This document shows, one piece after another, positions 22,977 to 35,129 of a stretch of 64,000 nt of DNA. Every line of letters begins with the position of its first letter. Position 1 is the first letter of the stretch. A program made the translations under genes and the position numbers. The notes beneath the pieces were generated by a model. That model saw only the letters and a program-made list of their open reading frames with translations. It did no database searches and was not told where the DNA came from. Origin of the DNA: Siphonodentalium dalli (taxonomy: Eukaryota > Mollusca > Scaphopoda > Gadilida > Siphonodentaliidae); contig CP136063.1 of NCBI GenBank assembly GCA_032622095.1, positions 7,917,814-7,981,813 of the forward strand, given 5' to 3'.

Positions 22977-23384
22977 TACCGCTATACTTAAAGTAATTGA
23001 CCACCAATAATGTGGTGTCACCCCGTTAATATGGCGGTACAATACCGGGGTATCCTCCAATACTGCGGTACTGATACCGCTTGTTAACGCGAACAAGTAT
23101 GTGTGAGTAAATACCTCCCCTAAAAGAGTTCCATGAAAATCACCGCGGTATGCAATAAAATTAATGCGGTGCCCGCTAAAAGACTGCGGTATCATTATCG
23201 CCCAATACCGTAACTCCACCGCCATGACCGTCTCGATACCCCTACCGTTTATTACCGGTATCACCGTGGTCATGACCGGGGTATCACCCCGTTTTTCTGG
23301 TCAATTACTTTGAGAATAGAGGTAAATACATATGACCGGGGTATCACCCCATGTTTCTGGTCAATTACTTTGAGAATAGCGGTA
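22977..23384 (+). mobile_element. TA-flanked TIR element built of ACCGCGGT palindromes, copy 1
   Basis: The left end TACCGCTATACTTAAAGTAA and the right end TTACTTTGAGAATAGCGGTA are inverted repeats, and the next ~20 bp also pair (TTGACCA...TGGTCAA). The ends begin and finish with TA, consistent with a TA target duplication. The interior is packed with variants of the palindrome TACCGCGGTA. The last ~61 bp are tandemly duplicated, so there are two right ends (23324 and 23384). No coding sequence. Confidence 0.8.
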
Positions 23385-23592
23385 GCATGGTTACTTCCTA
23401 CGATGGAAATTCTTCCACTTAGTGCCACCGCAGACGCTACAATTAAAATCGTCAGTGGAGAAAATCGTAGGTGGAGAAATCGTAGCTTGCCCGCAGACGC
23501 TATGGTGCTGCGATGTTTACAGCTACGATTTTATCCACGTGATCGATCACATGATAGCAAAACGTTAGACCACATTCTCCACATTATGCAAC
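23385..23592. mobile_element. Fragment of TWA-flanked family between two insertions
   Basis: CTTCCTACGATGGAAATTCTTCCACTTA is the sequence found near the right end of the same family at 25125-25155 and 48600-48625. CGCAGACGCTA occurs twice. It separates the two ACCGCGGT elements. Confidence 0.5.
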
Positions 23593-23923
23593 TACCGCTA
23601 TACTTAAAGTAATTGACCACCAATAACGTGGTGTCACCCCGTTAATATGGCGGTACTATACCGCAGTATCCTCCAATACCGCGGTACTGATACAAGTATG
23701 TGTGAGTAAATACCTCCCCTCAAAGAGTTCCATGAAAATCACTGCGGTATTCAACAAAATTAATGCGGTGCCCGCTAAAAGACTGCGGTATCATTATCGC
23801 CCAATACCGTAACTCCACCGCCATGACCGTCTCGATACCGCTACCGTTTATTACCGGTATCACCGTGGTCATGACCGGGGTATAACCCCGTTTTTCTGGT
23901 CAATTACTTTGAGAATAGCGGTA
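23593..23923 (+). mobile_element. TA-flanked ACCGCGGT element, copy 2
   Basis: Same TIRs and orientation as the copy at 22977, with a single right end and a short deletion after GGTACTGATAC. The two copies lie 208 bp apart, so the pair could be an older tandem duplication of element plus flank. Confidence 0.85.
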
Positions 23924-24210
23924 AATACATATGCATGGCATGTTTCTAAACTAACAATTTGATGTTGAAAGTTCAAGTGAAATTGAATATTGTTTTTATT
24001 TTGACATTTTTGTACCTGTCAACTCAACAGGCTCAGCTGCCCCAATTGAATTTCAACAATTTTGACAGCCCTCTTCTCCTTGCCTGATATATGGTATAGG
24101 CATGCACTCCCTGTCGTGCCACATCTCCACCAATGTGGCCTCGTTTTTGTAAGTGCAAGAAGTTTGTAAACGTTGCGCCATTTTTGAATGTTTAATTTTC
24201 GTGGTATTTA

Positions 24211-24583
24211 CCCTGCTTGACAAAACAAGTGTCCACCTAACCGCGGTGCAGTTAGCGTTGCCACCGTGGCTGAAATGCAACTACACCGCGGCTCCACCGG
24301 CTAACTACAGTTGGGACGCGGTGTAATTGCCGTTCGGCCATGGTGTAATTGCCGCGGTGTACGTTCATTAAACTGAAAAAAGACGATACTAACCAGAAAT
24401 CTAACCACGGTGTACATGCCGTTCGGCTGCGGTGTAGTTGCCTTTCGGCCGCAGTGTACTTGCTGTTGGGCCACGGTGTACTTGCCTTTCGGCCGCGGTG
24501 CTCAACTGCAGTTACAAACTGACACCCCGGCCGAACGGCAAATACACCGCGGTGCCAATGGACACTTGTTTTGTCCAGCGGGG
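24211..24583. mobile_element. TA-flanked MITE with GACAAAACAAGTGTCCA ends, copy 1
   Basis: TIRs of about 25 bp (CCCTGCTTGACAAAACAAG... and its counterpart ...CTTGTTTTGTCCAGCGGGG) are flanked by TA (24209-24210, 24584-24585). TA targets suggest a Tc1/mariner-type or similar transposase. The interior is a degenerate array of GTGTACTTGCCGTTCGGCC (about 22-24 bp) in both orientations. No transposase is present. This copy is uninterrupted and serves as the empty-site reference for the nested copies at 42170. Confidence 0.88.
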
Positions 24584-24585
24584 TA

Positions 24586-24815
24586 CAACATGACCAGTGC
24601 GACAGTGGTCATGTGACAGCTACGATCGAGTGCGTTGCCAAGGTCACGCCACGATTTTCCTGGTAAAATCAAACAGTGCTTGATCGCTACGATTTGGCTA
24701 CGATATTGTCGTGGGCATGCGCATTGGATGCTTCCTCCTGCGATTTTCCCCACTTACGATTTTAATCGCAGCGTGTGTGGTGGCACTTACAATTGAATCA
24801 TGCATGGTTGCCTTA
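24586..24815. mobile_element. Degenerate fragment of TWA-flanked family
   Basis: CGCCACGATTTTCC, CAAACAGTGCTTGAT, CTACGATTT and CCCCACTTACGATTTTAATCG match the interior and end motifs of the 24816 and 44530 elements, but no complete TIR pair remains. Confidence 0.45.
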
Positions 24816-25199
24816 GTGTACATTCAGACGACCATGATTCAATCGTAAGTAGAGGAACCAAGCCTGACATGATCGTCGATAATAGTTTGTTCGGACGCTT
24901 GCGATGTTGCATACATTATGATATCATAGATTGTTCCTAAAGCATGTGATTGACTATTCTGGCCTGCTATCATTTCAAGCTTCGATTTTTATGTACACAC
25001 GACTGCGATTAAGCCGCAAGTGGTGATAACCAAGAAGGCCACGGTTTAGCATCTAAAATCAAGAGCTTGATATTATTTTATGCCCTACGATTTGGACGTG
25101 GACATGCGCAGTCCAGCTACCAGTTACTTCCTACGACGGAAATCTGTCCACTTACTATTGAAATTTGAATCGTGTTTGTCTGAAACTCTGAATGTACAC
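24816..25199. mobile_element. TTA-flanked element with GTGTACATTCAG ends (Harbinger-like)
   Basis: The left end GTGTACATTCAGACGACCAT and the right end, in reverse complement GTGTACATTCAG followed by a CACGATTCAA block, are flanked by TTA (24813-24815 and 25200-25202). The right TIR carries about 11 extra bases. A 3-bp TWA target duplication is characteristic of PIF/Harbinger elements. No transposase is encoded. Confidence 0.7.
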
Positions 25200-26365
25200 T
25201 TAAGCAAGTTAATGTAACGTTCACTTAGTGCAATGATTCATTGATTGTTGTTGGCATCTAATCAATGGTTGCTGATTGAATATCACCATGTAGAACTTTG
25301 AACATAATGACATTGACAATAGGCCTACCATGATTGATGTTTTGATGCATGATGGTGCATCGAATTTTCAAAGTTTTCTGTTGTTTTCATTTGCAAAATT
25401 GTCATCTGACACGTTGAAAGTATCTATGCTTAGAAATTATGGACAGATGAGATGGAGTTCACAAATATGCACACATACTGACGTAGCTTACCTGCTAGTC
25501 ACAGTCGGTTGTTGTGCTCGGTTTATGCCGATATTCACATAAATTGCACCTCGTGTTCACGAATTATTTCTGCGGCGGGACTATTTGTGAATTGTGATTG
25601 CGTATTAATTTATAGCACAAACTCACATCTCTTCGTCCGTTGTTGTTAGAAATATAATATTTTATAACATTAGTAAACCTCAATACAATTAAATAAGTAG
25701 TTTGTTTCATACAATTGCAGAATATTATGGGTTTAAATTGTCAATGCGTTTGGAACTATATGTTATCATCAAATTTTATTTATCGGATTTATTTTTAGAT
25801 TTTATCGACGAGCACTGATTGACTGAATCGAAACATCGATCTATACAATATTCGTCGATGATCGAAACAAGCTGACAAGTTAATAGCCTGGCCCGGGTTA
25901 CTCTGCTTTAAACTTATGAATATTGCACGAATCTATCTAAAATACCGATAGAAAATTGAAGATATTCTCTACATGGGCATTGATGCGACTGGTATTAGTT
26001 TTCTGGGAAAATGTTTTTTAATTCGTAAATTCGTAAACAATCTTCGACTGATTTGTGTTGGTCTTGACAACCGATTACGACAATATACAAATTCAAATTA
26101 TTTATTGGTTATGACCATATTCTAGCGTAATCCAAGATAAGATACATATATAAATATCATCTTACATATAATCATTATATATTATTACTGCCTATAGACT
26201 ACAGTAATATATCTATAGTTTCAAGTTTTACGACAATAATGCTTTAGGCCCACCGATCCTATGTGCGACATTTCTGCTCCCCAAAATTCAAAATCCAAGG
26301 GTCGTATTACTTAAAAATTGGTGACGTCACAAAATCAGATATAGCCTATATACGACCCAAAGCGT
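25200..26365 (+). repeat. Dispersed repeat O, copy 1
   Basis: About 1.1 kb that recurs at 44859-45916 and 48656-49744 with substantial divergence and indels. Shared marks are GTGATTGCGTATTAATTTATAG, CACATCTCTTCG, AAAATTGAAGATATTCTCTAC and a closely conserved end (26281-26365). All three copies follow a TWA-family right end. The 70-codon frame at 25330-25542 has no counterpart kept in the other copies. Confidence 0.8.
26300..26353. promoter_or_regulatory. Perfect CRE palindrome inside a small inverted repeat
   Basis: GTGACGTCAC (26321-26330) contains the full CREB/ATF site TGACGTCA. It is flanked by GGGTCGTAT (left) and ATACGACCC (right). The whole block is conserved in the copies at 45838-45892 and 49677-49732. 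It could bind bZIP factors or could simply be an element terminus. Confidence 0.35.
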
Positions 26366-26414
26366 CTTTGGTTCGTTAATATGAACATAAGCTAGCTTAA
26401 TTAACGAACCAAAG
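26366..26414. repeat. 14-bp hairpin at the start of the segmental duplication
   Basis: Arms CTTTGGTTCGTTAA and TTAACGAACCAAAG are perfect complements around a 21-base loop. The hairpin is complete in B and has one change in an arm in C (49743-49794). Copy A begins inside the loop, and so does repeat O copy 2 end just before it. Confidence 0.75.
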
Positions 26415-26890
26415 CTGAACAACATGGGTGCCCGTTTGGTGGGGTGGGGCGATTAACTATTCATGTGGTCATTCAACCAGTAAAACTGATGTTGTGACAT
26501 GGCATAGCGGCTGAAATGACGATAAACCTTTATCAACCGACCAACATGGATGTTCCTGTGGCTTCAATCTCACATGATTGAATCATTTTGTAACTGGTAC
26601 CTCAAGTTCATAAAGTTAGAAATATTCTAAATGTGGCCATTTGTTGGTCTACTTACAACAGATTTTCCACTGAATACCAAAGTTAAGGGGGGGGGGGGTC
26701 AGAACCAGAACCCCTCCCACCAATTATGTGGTTCTAAACTCAGCTCATAAATCACCATCTACAAGAACATGTACATCTATCAGGACTATGAGTTCGAACT
26801 CCGTAAAATAACAGAACCTGAGAAACTGGTGTGAATTAAACTGTGACGGGGTCTCAAGCATGTCTACCCCTGCACATCAGAAAAATGCCA

Positions 26891-27149
26891 TTAACCTTAT
26901 CATGACTAGAGCTCAATGAAATTTTGCGAAAAACTTGGTCCAATGCACACTTATATATATGGGAGTCTCCCATTGGGAGCCTCGCGTATATAAGAAAAGA
27001 CATTGGCCTAACAACATTTGCCTTAACATTGTAAACCAGTGAACTTTTATATGCGAGGCTCACCATGAGAGACATGCATATATTTATACATGTATACGAG
27101 TGTGCACAGGCACATTATCTTTAATGCTGCACCAGTATGAAAGGGTTAA
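26891..27149. mobile_element. Degraded TTAA MITE (copy B)
   Basis: Orthologous within the duplication to 5738-6014, with the same imperfect TIRs and hairpin and TTAA at both ends. Confidence 0.6.
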
Positions 27150-29169
27150 ATGGCAAAAGTAGCTTGAGGATGGATGTGATCCATCATATCGCAGGTCAAT
27201 TCAACCAGTCCCACACGATTTCATGTTCAAGTGCTTGTGTACTAATTTATAGCACAAACTCATACCGGTATTTCAGTCGCCAGTTGATAGAAATACATGA
27301 TTTTCAAATTTGTCAATAATTCATAATTTCACTCACCTTGCAGTGTGTAGACTATAGTGACTAGTGTTGTTATATATTCTGTCATATTTTCACAATAAAA
27401 GGTAAACTACCGCCAGGAATGAAATCAAATTGCAATTCAATATTCATAATTCTCATTTGCAGTAGCAGTAATTGAAATACATACAACTGATAAGATATCA
27501 CTTTAGGCAAATGCTTTAGAATTTCTACAGCAAGTCAGAAGTGTTGAAAATGAGTTAATGAAAATCATGAATAATGATTTACATGTACATGTACTCTTGT
27601 CGGATTTAAAGGCATGCTACACATGTATCAAAATATTTCTGTCATTTGTTCAGTATAATGGCGGCATGATTGATATTTCTTGTACTATAGTGGAATATAA
27701 GACAGGGAACGCTCAATGTTGCCTATATTTAGAGCGAAAATAAAGTAATAATGGGGCACTTCTCTCAGTCTAACACAAGGTCATAACTCTGGCAAAGGGC
27801 CATAACTCCGAAAAGAGTGCAGACAAAACTTGCACTGTGAAGGACGGGGTCAAACGAAGGTCTCCACTATATAACTCCGAACCCTCCGAATCCTCAATCA
27901 CAAATTTCCAAGTCAAAGAATGGTTGTAACTGGCAAATATGAAACTGGTATGTGGGGATCCTTTCCACCACCAAACTATGCTCAACATACAAGAACACCC
28001 TATAATTAACACCCCGAGTTACAAGCTTAAATATTCTTTCGGACATAAATTTCACAAATTTCTAACTCAAACAAGGGCCGTAACTCTTGTAAACATTAGA
28101 GGTGTGACTCTCCCAATGGGACTAAGGATACCCCCCTTTTTAAAACAATAAGATGGTTCACATATCAGTAAACATTTAGTTAAAATAATAAAATAACAGA
28201 TTCCCATTGCAGGTACAAAACCCTAACCCTAATCATAAAACCTATTGAGCAAATGAGAGGCCGATCATGATCGGCAGATGTTAACCTATTCCTTGGCGAT
28301 AGTAAATTACTATGATCGGAAACATAAATGAGAGTGTTGATGTTGATTTATAGAGTATACTGTTATGTACTACCGGTATTATAGACCATACATGTACATA
28401 ACACAACTTATAGGAATTTATGGGTCACTCACATTTACATGTACCTTATGTAAGAGAATGCACTGGAACAGGATCTGTAATGCGCTGCACCACCCCAGCC
28501 TTGGGTTAAATGTGAAAAGGTGACCATGGAATACTTGGTCAAGAGATTCCAATTTAAGTTTACAATGTATCATATTCTACCAACAACCGCCATCAAGATA
28601 AGATACCTCACTGCTGACCCATTGGTAATATGGTATGAATTATTTATACACCAAAGCAGTCAACAAATCACAGGCATAGTTTATGCTGAAGACTGGTATC
28701 ACTATTAAACAAATAACATTTACATTTTTTGTATAATAACATCAGACTCGGGTACCCTTGGCAGAGTTATAATGGTGTTAGTTTTTAAAATTTTGGTAAC
28801 TTTGGAGAAAAAAAAATTTGTTTAATTTAATATTTAAACAAAATATTTATTTTTTTTATTTATTGATTATTTTTGTGGGGTTTTTTGTGGATAAATTGAG
28901 CAAGGAATTCAATCTAAGAAATTTTGTTTTGTTTTTTAATATAGAGTGAATATTTTTTAGAAAAAGGGCCATAACTCAGTTAAAAATAGTCGCATCAAAC
29001 CCATATTCGAACTTGATCTGTCTTTTGGGCTCAGACATTCATATGTAAAATTCCGATCAGATAGAAAATGTTTGAGTTATCGCACCATGCATAAATGTCC
29101 ATGGACACACAGACAGACGACGAGTGGTCACTATCTTTATCATACTATGCTATGGCTAAATATAATAAA

Positions 29170-30952
29170 AGTGACAATGACACTGAAGCTCAACTTGGAA
29201 AGGGAATAATTTCATGTGTTATGTCATAATGTCAATGGAGTGATTAGGAATGTGGAAAGTTGAAAGGCCTAGTTATGCAAAGAGTGAAATCCAAGATGGC
29301 CGCTGGCAGCCATGTTTTTTTTACCGAATGACCACAAAATGACTTAAATTCCCATCTACATGTCATTAACAACCATCACAAATTTCATGATGATCCGACA
29401 AAAGATCATATGACCTGTAGCCTGTGTCAAATAATTTAGTCATGTAAAGAGTAAATTCCAAGATGGCTGCTGGCGGCCATGTTTTTTGGCTGAATGAGCC
29501 CAAAATGACTCGTTCCCATCTACATGTCATTGTTAACATCCATGACTAATTTCATGATGATCCGACCAAAGCTACGACCTGTAGCCCGTGCCAAAGTATT
29601 TAGTCATGCAAAGAGTAAAATCCAAGTTGGCTACTGGCGGACATGTTTTTTGGCCGAAAGACCCCAAAATGACTCGTTCCCATCTACATGTCAATATTAA
29701 CACCCACGACAAATTTCATGATGATCAGAAGAACAGTATGACCTGTAGCCCGTGCCAATGGATTAAATTTTTAAATCCAAGATGGCCACTGGCGGCCATG
29801 TTTTTTTGCCGAATGGCCCCAAAATGACTCGTTCCCATCTACTTATTAATGTCAACAGCTGTGACATATTTCATAATGATCCGACCAAAGGTAGGACCTG
29901 TAGCCCGTGCCCAAGGATTTATTCATGCAAAGAGTAAAATCCAAGATGGCTGCTGCCGGCCATGTTTTTTGGCCCAATGACCCCAAAATGACTCGTTCCC
30001 ATCTACATGTCATTGTTAACATCGATGACAAATTTCATGATGATCAGACGAACAGTACGACCTGTAGTCCGTGCTAATGGATTGAAATTTGAAATTCAAG
30101 ATGGCCGCTGGCGGCCATGTTTTTTTGCCGAATGACACAAAAATTACTCGTTCTCATCTAGATGTCGATGTCAACAGCCATGACAAATCTCATAATGATC
30201 CAACCAAAGGTACTACGACCTGTAGCCCATGCCAAAGGATTTAGTCATGCAGAGTAAAATCCAAGATGGCTGCTGGTGGCCATGTTTTTTGGCCAATCAA
30301 CCCCAAAATGACTCGTTCCCATCTACATGTCAATATTAACATCAATGATAATTTTCATGATGATCAGACAAACAGTACTACCTGTAGCCCGTGCTAATGG
30401 ATTGAAATTTTTAATTCAAGATGGCCGCTGGCGGCCATGTTTTTTGGCCCAATAACCCCAAAATGGCTTGTTCCCATCTACATGTCAATAGTAACATCGA
30501 TGACAAATTTCATGAAGATCCGACCAAAGCTACGACCTGTAGCCCATGCAGAAGGATTTAGTCATGCAAAGAGTAAAATCCAAGATGGCTGCTGGCGGCC
30601 ATATGTTTTGGCCGAACGACCCCAAAATGACTCGTTCCCATCTCCAGTTACAACATCGATGACAAATTTCATGATGATCAGACGAACAGTACGACTTGTA
30701 GCCTGTGCTAATGGATTGAAATTTTAAATTCAAGATGGCCGCTTGCGGCCATGTTTTTTTTCCAAATGACCCCAAAATGACTCGTTCCCATCTACATGTC
30801 AACAGGCATGACAAATTTCATAATGATCCGACCAAAGGTACGACCTGTAGCCAGTGCTAAAGGAAATTGTTGACGAGTCACGCACACACACACGGATGAC
30901 GGATACCAAGCCATGGCAAATAGCTCAAACTTTACAAAGTAAAGTTGAGCTA
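29170..30952 (+). mobile_element. Helentron/pearl-like element with ~160-bp repeats (copy B)
   Basis: Same ends as the A copy but with about ten central ~160-bp units (AAGATGGC or variant near 29295, 29460, 29620, 29782, 29942, 30101, 30260, 30420, 30582 and 30735). It ends in CACACACACACGGATGACGG and the hairpin at 30921-30952. Unit number differs from copy A (about six), so the array has expanded or contracted after duplication. Frames of 79-96 codons are translations of the units. Confidence 0.7.
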
Positions 30953-31577
30953 AAAATGTAGGAATAAAAGCTCGGACAAAATTATACATTTTGCAAAGAT
31001 TTTCTAAGTCGAAAAATGGGGATGTAACGCCACCATAAAAAGTCTTGACAGATGTCATAATCGCACGTCCCCATGTTGTTGATGTCTGTGCCAACTTCCA
31101 CGGAAAATGATCAGAAAACAGCTGAGAAAAACTCCAGACAAATTTATGTCCACAGACCAGCTGATTGGAGTATAAACCCCCTTCTCCACAACCGCGTTGC
31201 AGGGGGTATAATTAATGGACAAAACATTTCCCCCCAACCTGTGATATCACTGCGACATAAGACAACAAAATCCAATAATAAAGACATCCACAGCCAGAGG
31301 TCAGAGTAGATTTTGTATAGCATTCCCTACCAATACATCTTTTTTCATTGTAAATTGCTTTGCAGAAATTGGAAAACGCATCACAAATTGCGATGCGAAT
31401 CCAGTTACATGGATATAGAGCATGTTTGTTATGGACGCTACACAAAGTCCAGTAAAGGGCCATAACTTTGGGAAAAAGTGTGAATAAAACCGAAATTGGA
31501 ATTCCCAGTTTTGAGCTGTTGTGAAATGTTAGTTATGGATAGACAGAATGACACACCGAAAGGAAAGACAGACTGAG

Positions 31578-31738
31578 GTACATGTACATGTATCACTATA
31601 TATACCCCTAATCCTTGGTACGGGTACATGTACAACTATACATACTGTATACATGTACTGTACATACATGTACTGTATACATGTACACCAATCAGTAAGC
31701 CTGGGGGGGGGGGGGAGCTTGTGCATGTACATGTATTT
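31578..31738. repeat. TACATGTA-rich tract with G run (copy B)
   Basis: Dense ACATGTACATGT words and a G run near 31705-31717. C has fewer TACATGTA words and a shorter G run at the same place (54963-55115). Confidence 0.6.
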
Positions 31739-32159
31739 ACTCATAAAGTAGGTACTGGGCTTACTCACAAGGCCCCCTCCCCTTTGCAAACATTGAGTTA
31801 GCCTTCAGGTTCTGACATACCATCATGTTTTATATCATTACCATATTTTGGTACTGAAAAAGATAATAATGTGTTTTATTTATATCAATATTAAACGAGA
31901 TAAAATCACATGATAATGGCCAGAAACAGTGACAATACAGTTCAGCTTCTATACATTTGGGATAAAAAAAAAAGCACAGATGTGCTTGAGTACATGTATC
32001 TTCTCCTACAGGGTACCTGTATTCTACAGGATAGAAAGACATGATTGTATTCACCTTCCAAATGCTCAACAATGGGGGTGGGCTAAACTGGGCTTATCTA
32101 CCGGTATGAGGAGACTGGGTTTATCCTCGAGGATGGGCTTACTAACGGTTGTATACAGT

Positions 32160-32783
32160 AATAAGGCCAAAGTAAAAAGAAACTATGTTTCCGTACATCG
32201 ACCGACCCTAAAAATAACCCGCCGACCCTAAACTTTTTATTGATATTTTGAGAAAAAGTCAAAATTTTCTAAAATTTACCACTAATGCTCATAAATATTG
32301 ATGACCTTTAGTGTGCAAAACACATGGTTTCTAACATATCCCTGTGAAAAGTTACCATGAATTGACAGCTGTCTCAAAGGCCCCAGGTGTGTGATGGGTT
32401 GTGGATTGATGGGCATATATTTTGCAATTTTAATTTCCTGAGTGTATCTGGGACTACATGTATCTCCTGCCTGCTTTATGTCTTGTTTGGGACTTATGGA
32501 ACACTATCAACAGACATGGTGGTGTGTATCTATATATATACATGTATAGAGGTTATCACCACATATGTTAGGGGTATAAAATGTAGCTACTGTCTCCAAA
32601 AACCAGGCATGCTCGGTGGTCGTACTGGCTACCCCCAGACAATGGGATGTAGTCGTCACAATACAAGTACGGTATAATGGCGGTATTATTGGTAAAATTC
32701 TTATAAAAAGTTAGTGACATCAATTTCCTACCAAGTTTATAGCCAAATTTATGAAAATGTGCTACATGTATGTCATGTACATG
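32160..32783. other. Low-complexity-free stretch shared by B and C, no gene seen
   Basis: It is absent from copy A. A 96-codon frame (32387-32677) is kept in C with one replacement, as expected from recent duplication alone. No known motif was seen. Confidence 0.35.
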
Positions 32784-33455
32784 TACCGCTATACTTAAAG
32801 TAATTGACCATCTATAACGCGGTGTCACCCCGTTAATACCGCAGTATGATACCGCGGTATTCCCAATACCGTGGTACTGATGCCGCTTATTAACGCTTCA
32901 ACACCGCGCATACCGCGGTGACCCCACGATGCATTTGGTCACGGTTCGCGATACCGCGGTGATTTTAAAGGACAATTTGCGCGGAAAAAAACAAAGGACA
33001 CTGAAGAAATCTTCATTTATAGTGGTTATTTTATTTACTTATTATTGACGATGATGTTTTTTTGCCAATAGTGATTTGTCCATGTGTATAATATGCTTTT
33101 GCCAATAGTGATTTCTTTATGTGTCTGAGTCATCAAAAACTATCTCTTGAGTGGAATTTTTTTTCTCGTCTCGGTTACTTCCGGCCTCGACGGAAATCTT
33201 TCCACTTACGATTGAATCTTTGTCGTCTGAACGTTCACTAAATGCATCCCTTCAAAGAGTTCCATGAAAATCACCGCGGTATTCAAAACATTTATCGCGG
33301 TGCCCGCTATCAGACCGCGGTATCCTTACCGCCCAATACCGTAACTCCACCGCTGTGACCGTCTCGATACCGCTACCGTTTATTACAGGTATCACCGCGG
33401 TCATGACCGGGGTATCACCCCGTTTTTCTGGTCAATTACTTTGAGAATAGCAGTA
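32784..33455 (+). mobile_element. TA-flanked ACCGCGGT element, copy 3, interrupted
   Basis: Both ends are present (TACCGCTATACTTAAAG and TTGAGAATAGCAGTA). Between about 32975 and 33240 it is interrupted by foreign sequence ending in a TWA-family right end (CTTACGATTGAATC...ACGTTCACTAA at 33206-33241), so a second element landed in the first. The same arrangement is in C. Confidence 0.75.
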
Positions 33456-33499
33456 TGTGAAATTGTGAATAATAAAAAACATACCTAAACATGAAATTT

Positions 33500-33670
33500 G
33501 ATTTTTTTTATCAATCTTAATGTATATTTCCACTGTGTTGATCAAGTAATACTTTCCCCACAACACGGGTTGGCATTTTATGTTACTTCGGTCGAGGTAG
33601 TTCAATATTTCTGCAGCTGGATAAAAAATATCAAAATAAAATTAAAAAAAAAAATTCCCTACCTACAGGG
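33500..33670. repeat. One arm of a diverged inverted repeat
   Basis: ATCTTAATGTATATTTCCACTGTGTTG and CAATATTTCTGCAGCTGGATAAAAAAT are found in reverse complement at 37140-37240. The two arms are about 3.5 kb apart in B. The breakpoints of both deletions in C fall just beside them. Confidence 0.6.
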
Positions 33671-33727
33671 TTACCGTACCTACCGGGGTTACCAGTTAGA
33701 ATTACATTATTTCTCGCATTCAAAGTG

Positions 33728-35120
33728 GTTTTGAAGCCCAACTCATTGCCAAAACACTAAAAACCAAGCAGGAAATTTTTGTTTTAGTTGCAGAAAAAAT
33801 TGCTTGTTGGTGGCTTTGACCACCCACCCACCCCGGCATACGTGCCGAAATTATTTTTTTCACCCCCCCTGTACCTACCCTAATTTTTTCGCGCCGTTAC
33901 CGGAAACATACAATTTTTTTCTTTGGCCTAAACAGAATAGATCACTTGATTTAACTGATGACATGAACGATTCAATCAAGACCATCATGCTTGTACAACA
34001 TCCCTGCCTCTAACTTGTTGTTGGCCATTATAAATAAATATTAGCCCCAGTACAAACCGTGGCAGAAAAAGTGTGTAAACAACAGATTCTACCATATTAA
34101 AGTACGGGTAATGATCGCACAATCAGTAAAATACCCGAAGTGTCAAAAGTTTACCGGATCGCAGGAGTGTCAAACTATCGACCAGTAACACACGACCAGT
34201 AACACACATACGTGGGTCCATAATGTTCAACAACTGTGTTGCCTCTCATGAATTATTTCACGTAACCAGTTCAATCGAGTGATTATTCTCTATGTAACCT
34301 ACAATGTACATGTAGATATCAGGATATCAGATAGTATGTTTCCGCTAACGTTGTGAACAAATTAGGGTGGGGGGGGGGGGGTGTTCGAAAAAAATTCCAG
34401 GTTGGTATGATAGGGTGGGTGGGTGTCTCTCGGGTCCGAAAAGCATTTTTTTTCCATGTACCAAATTTATTTTCCATTTCTGGTATTGAGTCTTATTTTG
34501 ATGTGTTTTGAACAGAAACAGGTCATATACAATGTATAGTTACTAGAAATGCTATACTATATACATGTATATAGAGGTTATCAGAAGTTGGATCAGTGGC
34601 ACAATGCCAACAATAACCCAAATTCAACTTGATAGAACAAGAAACTGCGCTATTGGAAAAATAAAATTTAATCAGGATTCCATCTACTGATACAACAAAA
34701 TAAGAATAACTATGCAGAACTCAGCTGAAAATAAGAAATAATATGAAAGCACACTTGATCATATGTGACATGGAAATAAAGATATACCGTTAATAAATAA
34801 TGGAATAATATAGACTTTTGACAACGTAAAACATAAAATCTTAACATATAAATTGAAGGCCAGCCGGGCCAGCTTGAACAATTTCAAATTGTTTTCCAAG
34901 TCAATGTGGATCAGCTTGTAATGTTAATCACAAAACAAAGATTTTATCGTCACTGATATCGTGAGCAAAAAAGAAGTGATTGGGCTATCCATCCATATGT
35001 TATTCCCAATTATTACGAAGCCTATTACTTCAGGCAGTGGCTACCAGCCTGCCATTACACGCTATAACATGTTTCCTCAGTTATGATTTCTGAGCAGAGA
35101 CGTGACGACAGGGGGGTGGG
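33728..35120. other. Sequence present only in copy B, no gene seen
   Basis: C-rich and G-rich homopolymer patches (33820-33870, 34365-34382) lie in AT-rich sequence. No frame above 89 codons, no TIR pair and no splice-bounded exon was found. Confidence 0.45.
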
Positions 35121-35129
35121 GGTGGGGAG

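Noticed and set aside
28218-28232. CCCTAACCCTAA as a telomere remnant
   Set aside because: Only two imperfect repeats are present, and the copy A version has CCCTAACCCCAA. This is too short to mean anything.
30437-30814. 94-96-codon frames on both strands, also found in copy C
   Set aside because: They translate the ~160-bp units of the element. Conservation between B and C reflects recent duplication, not selection.
32784-33455. CCGCGG-rich block as a CpG island promoter
   Set aside because: The CpG richness is confined to TIR-bounded mobile elements that occur in several copies and interrupt other repeats.
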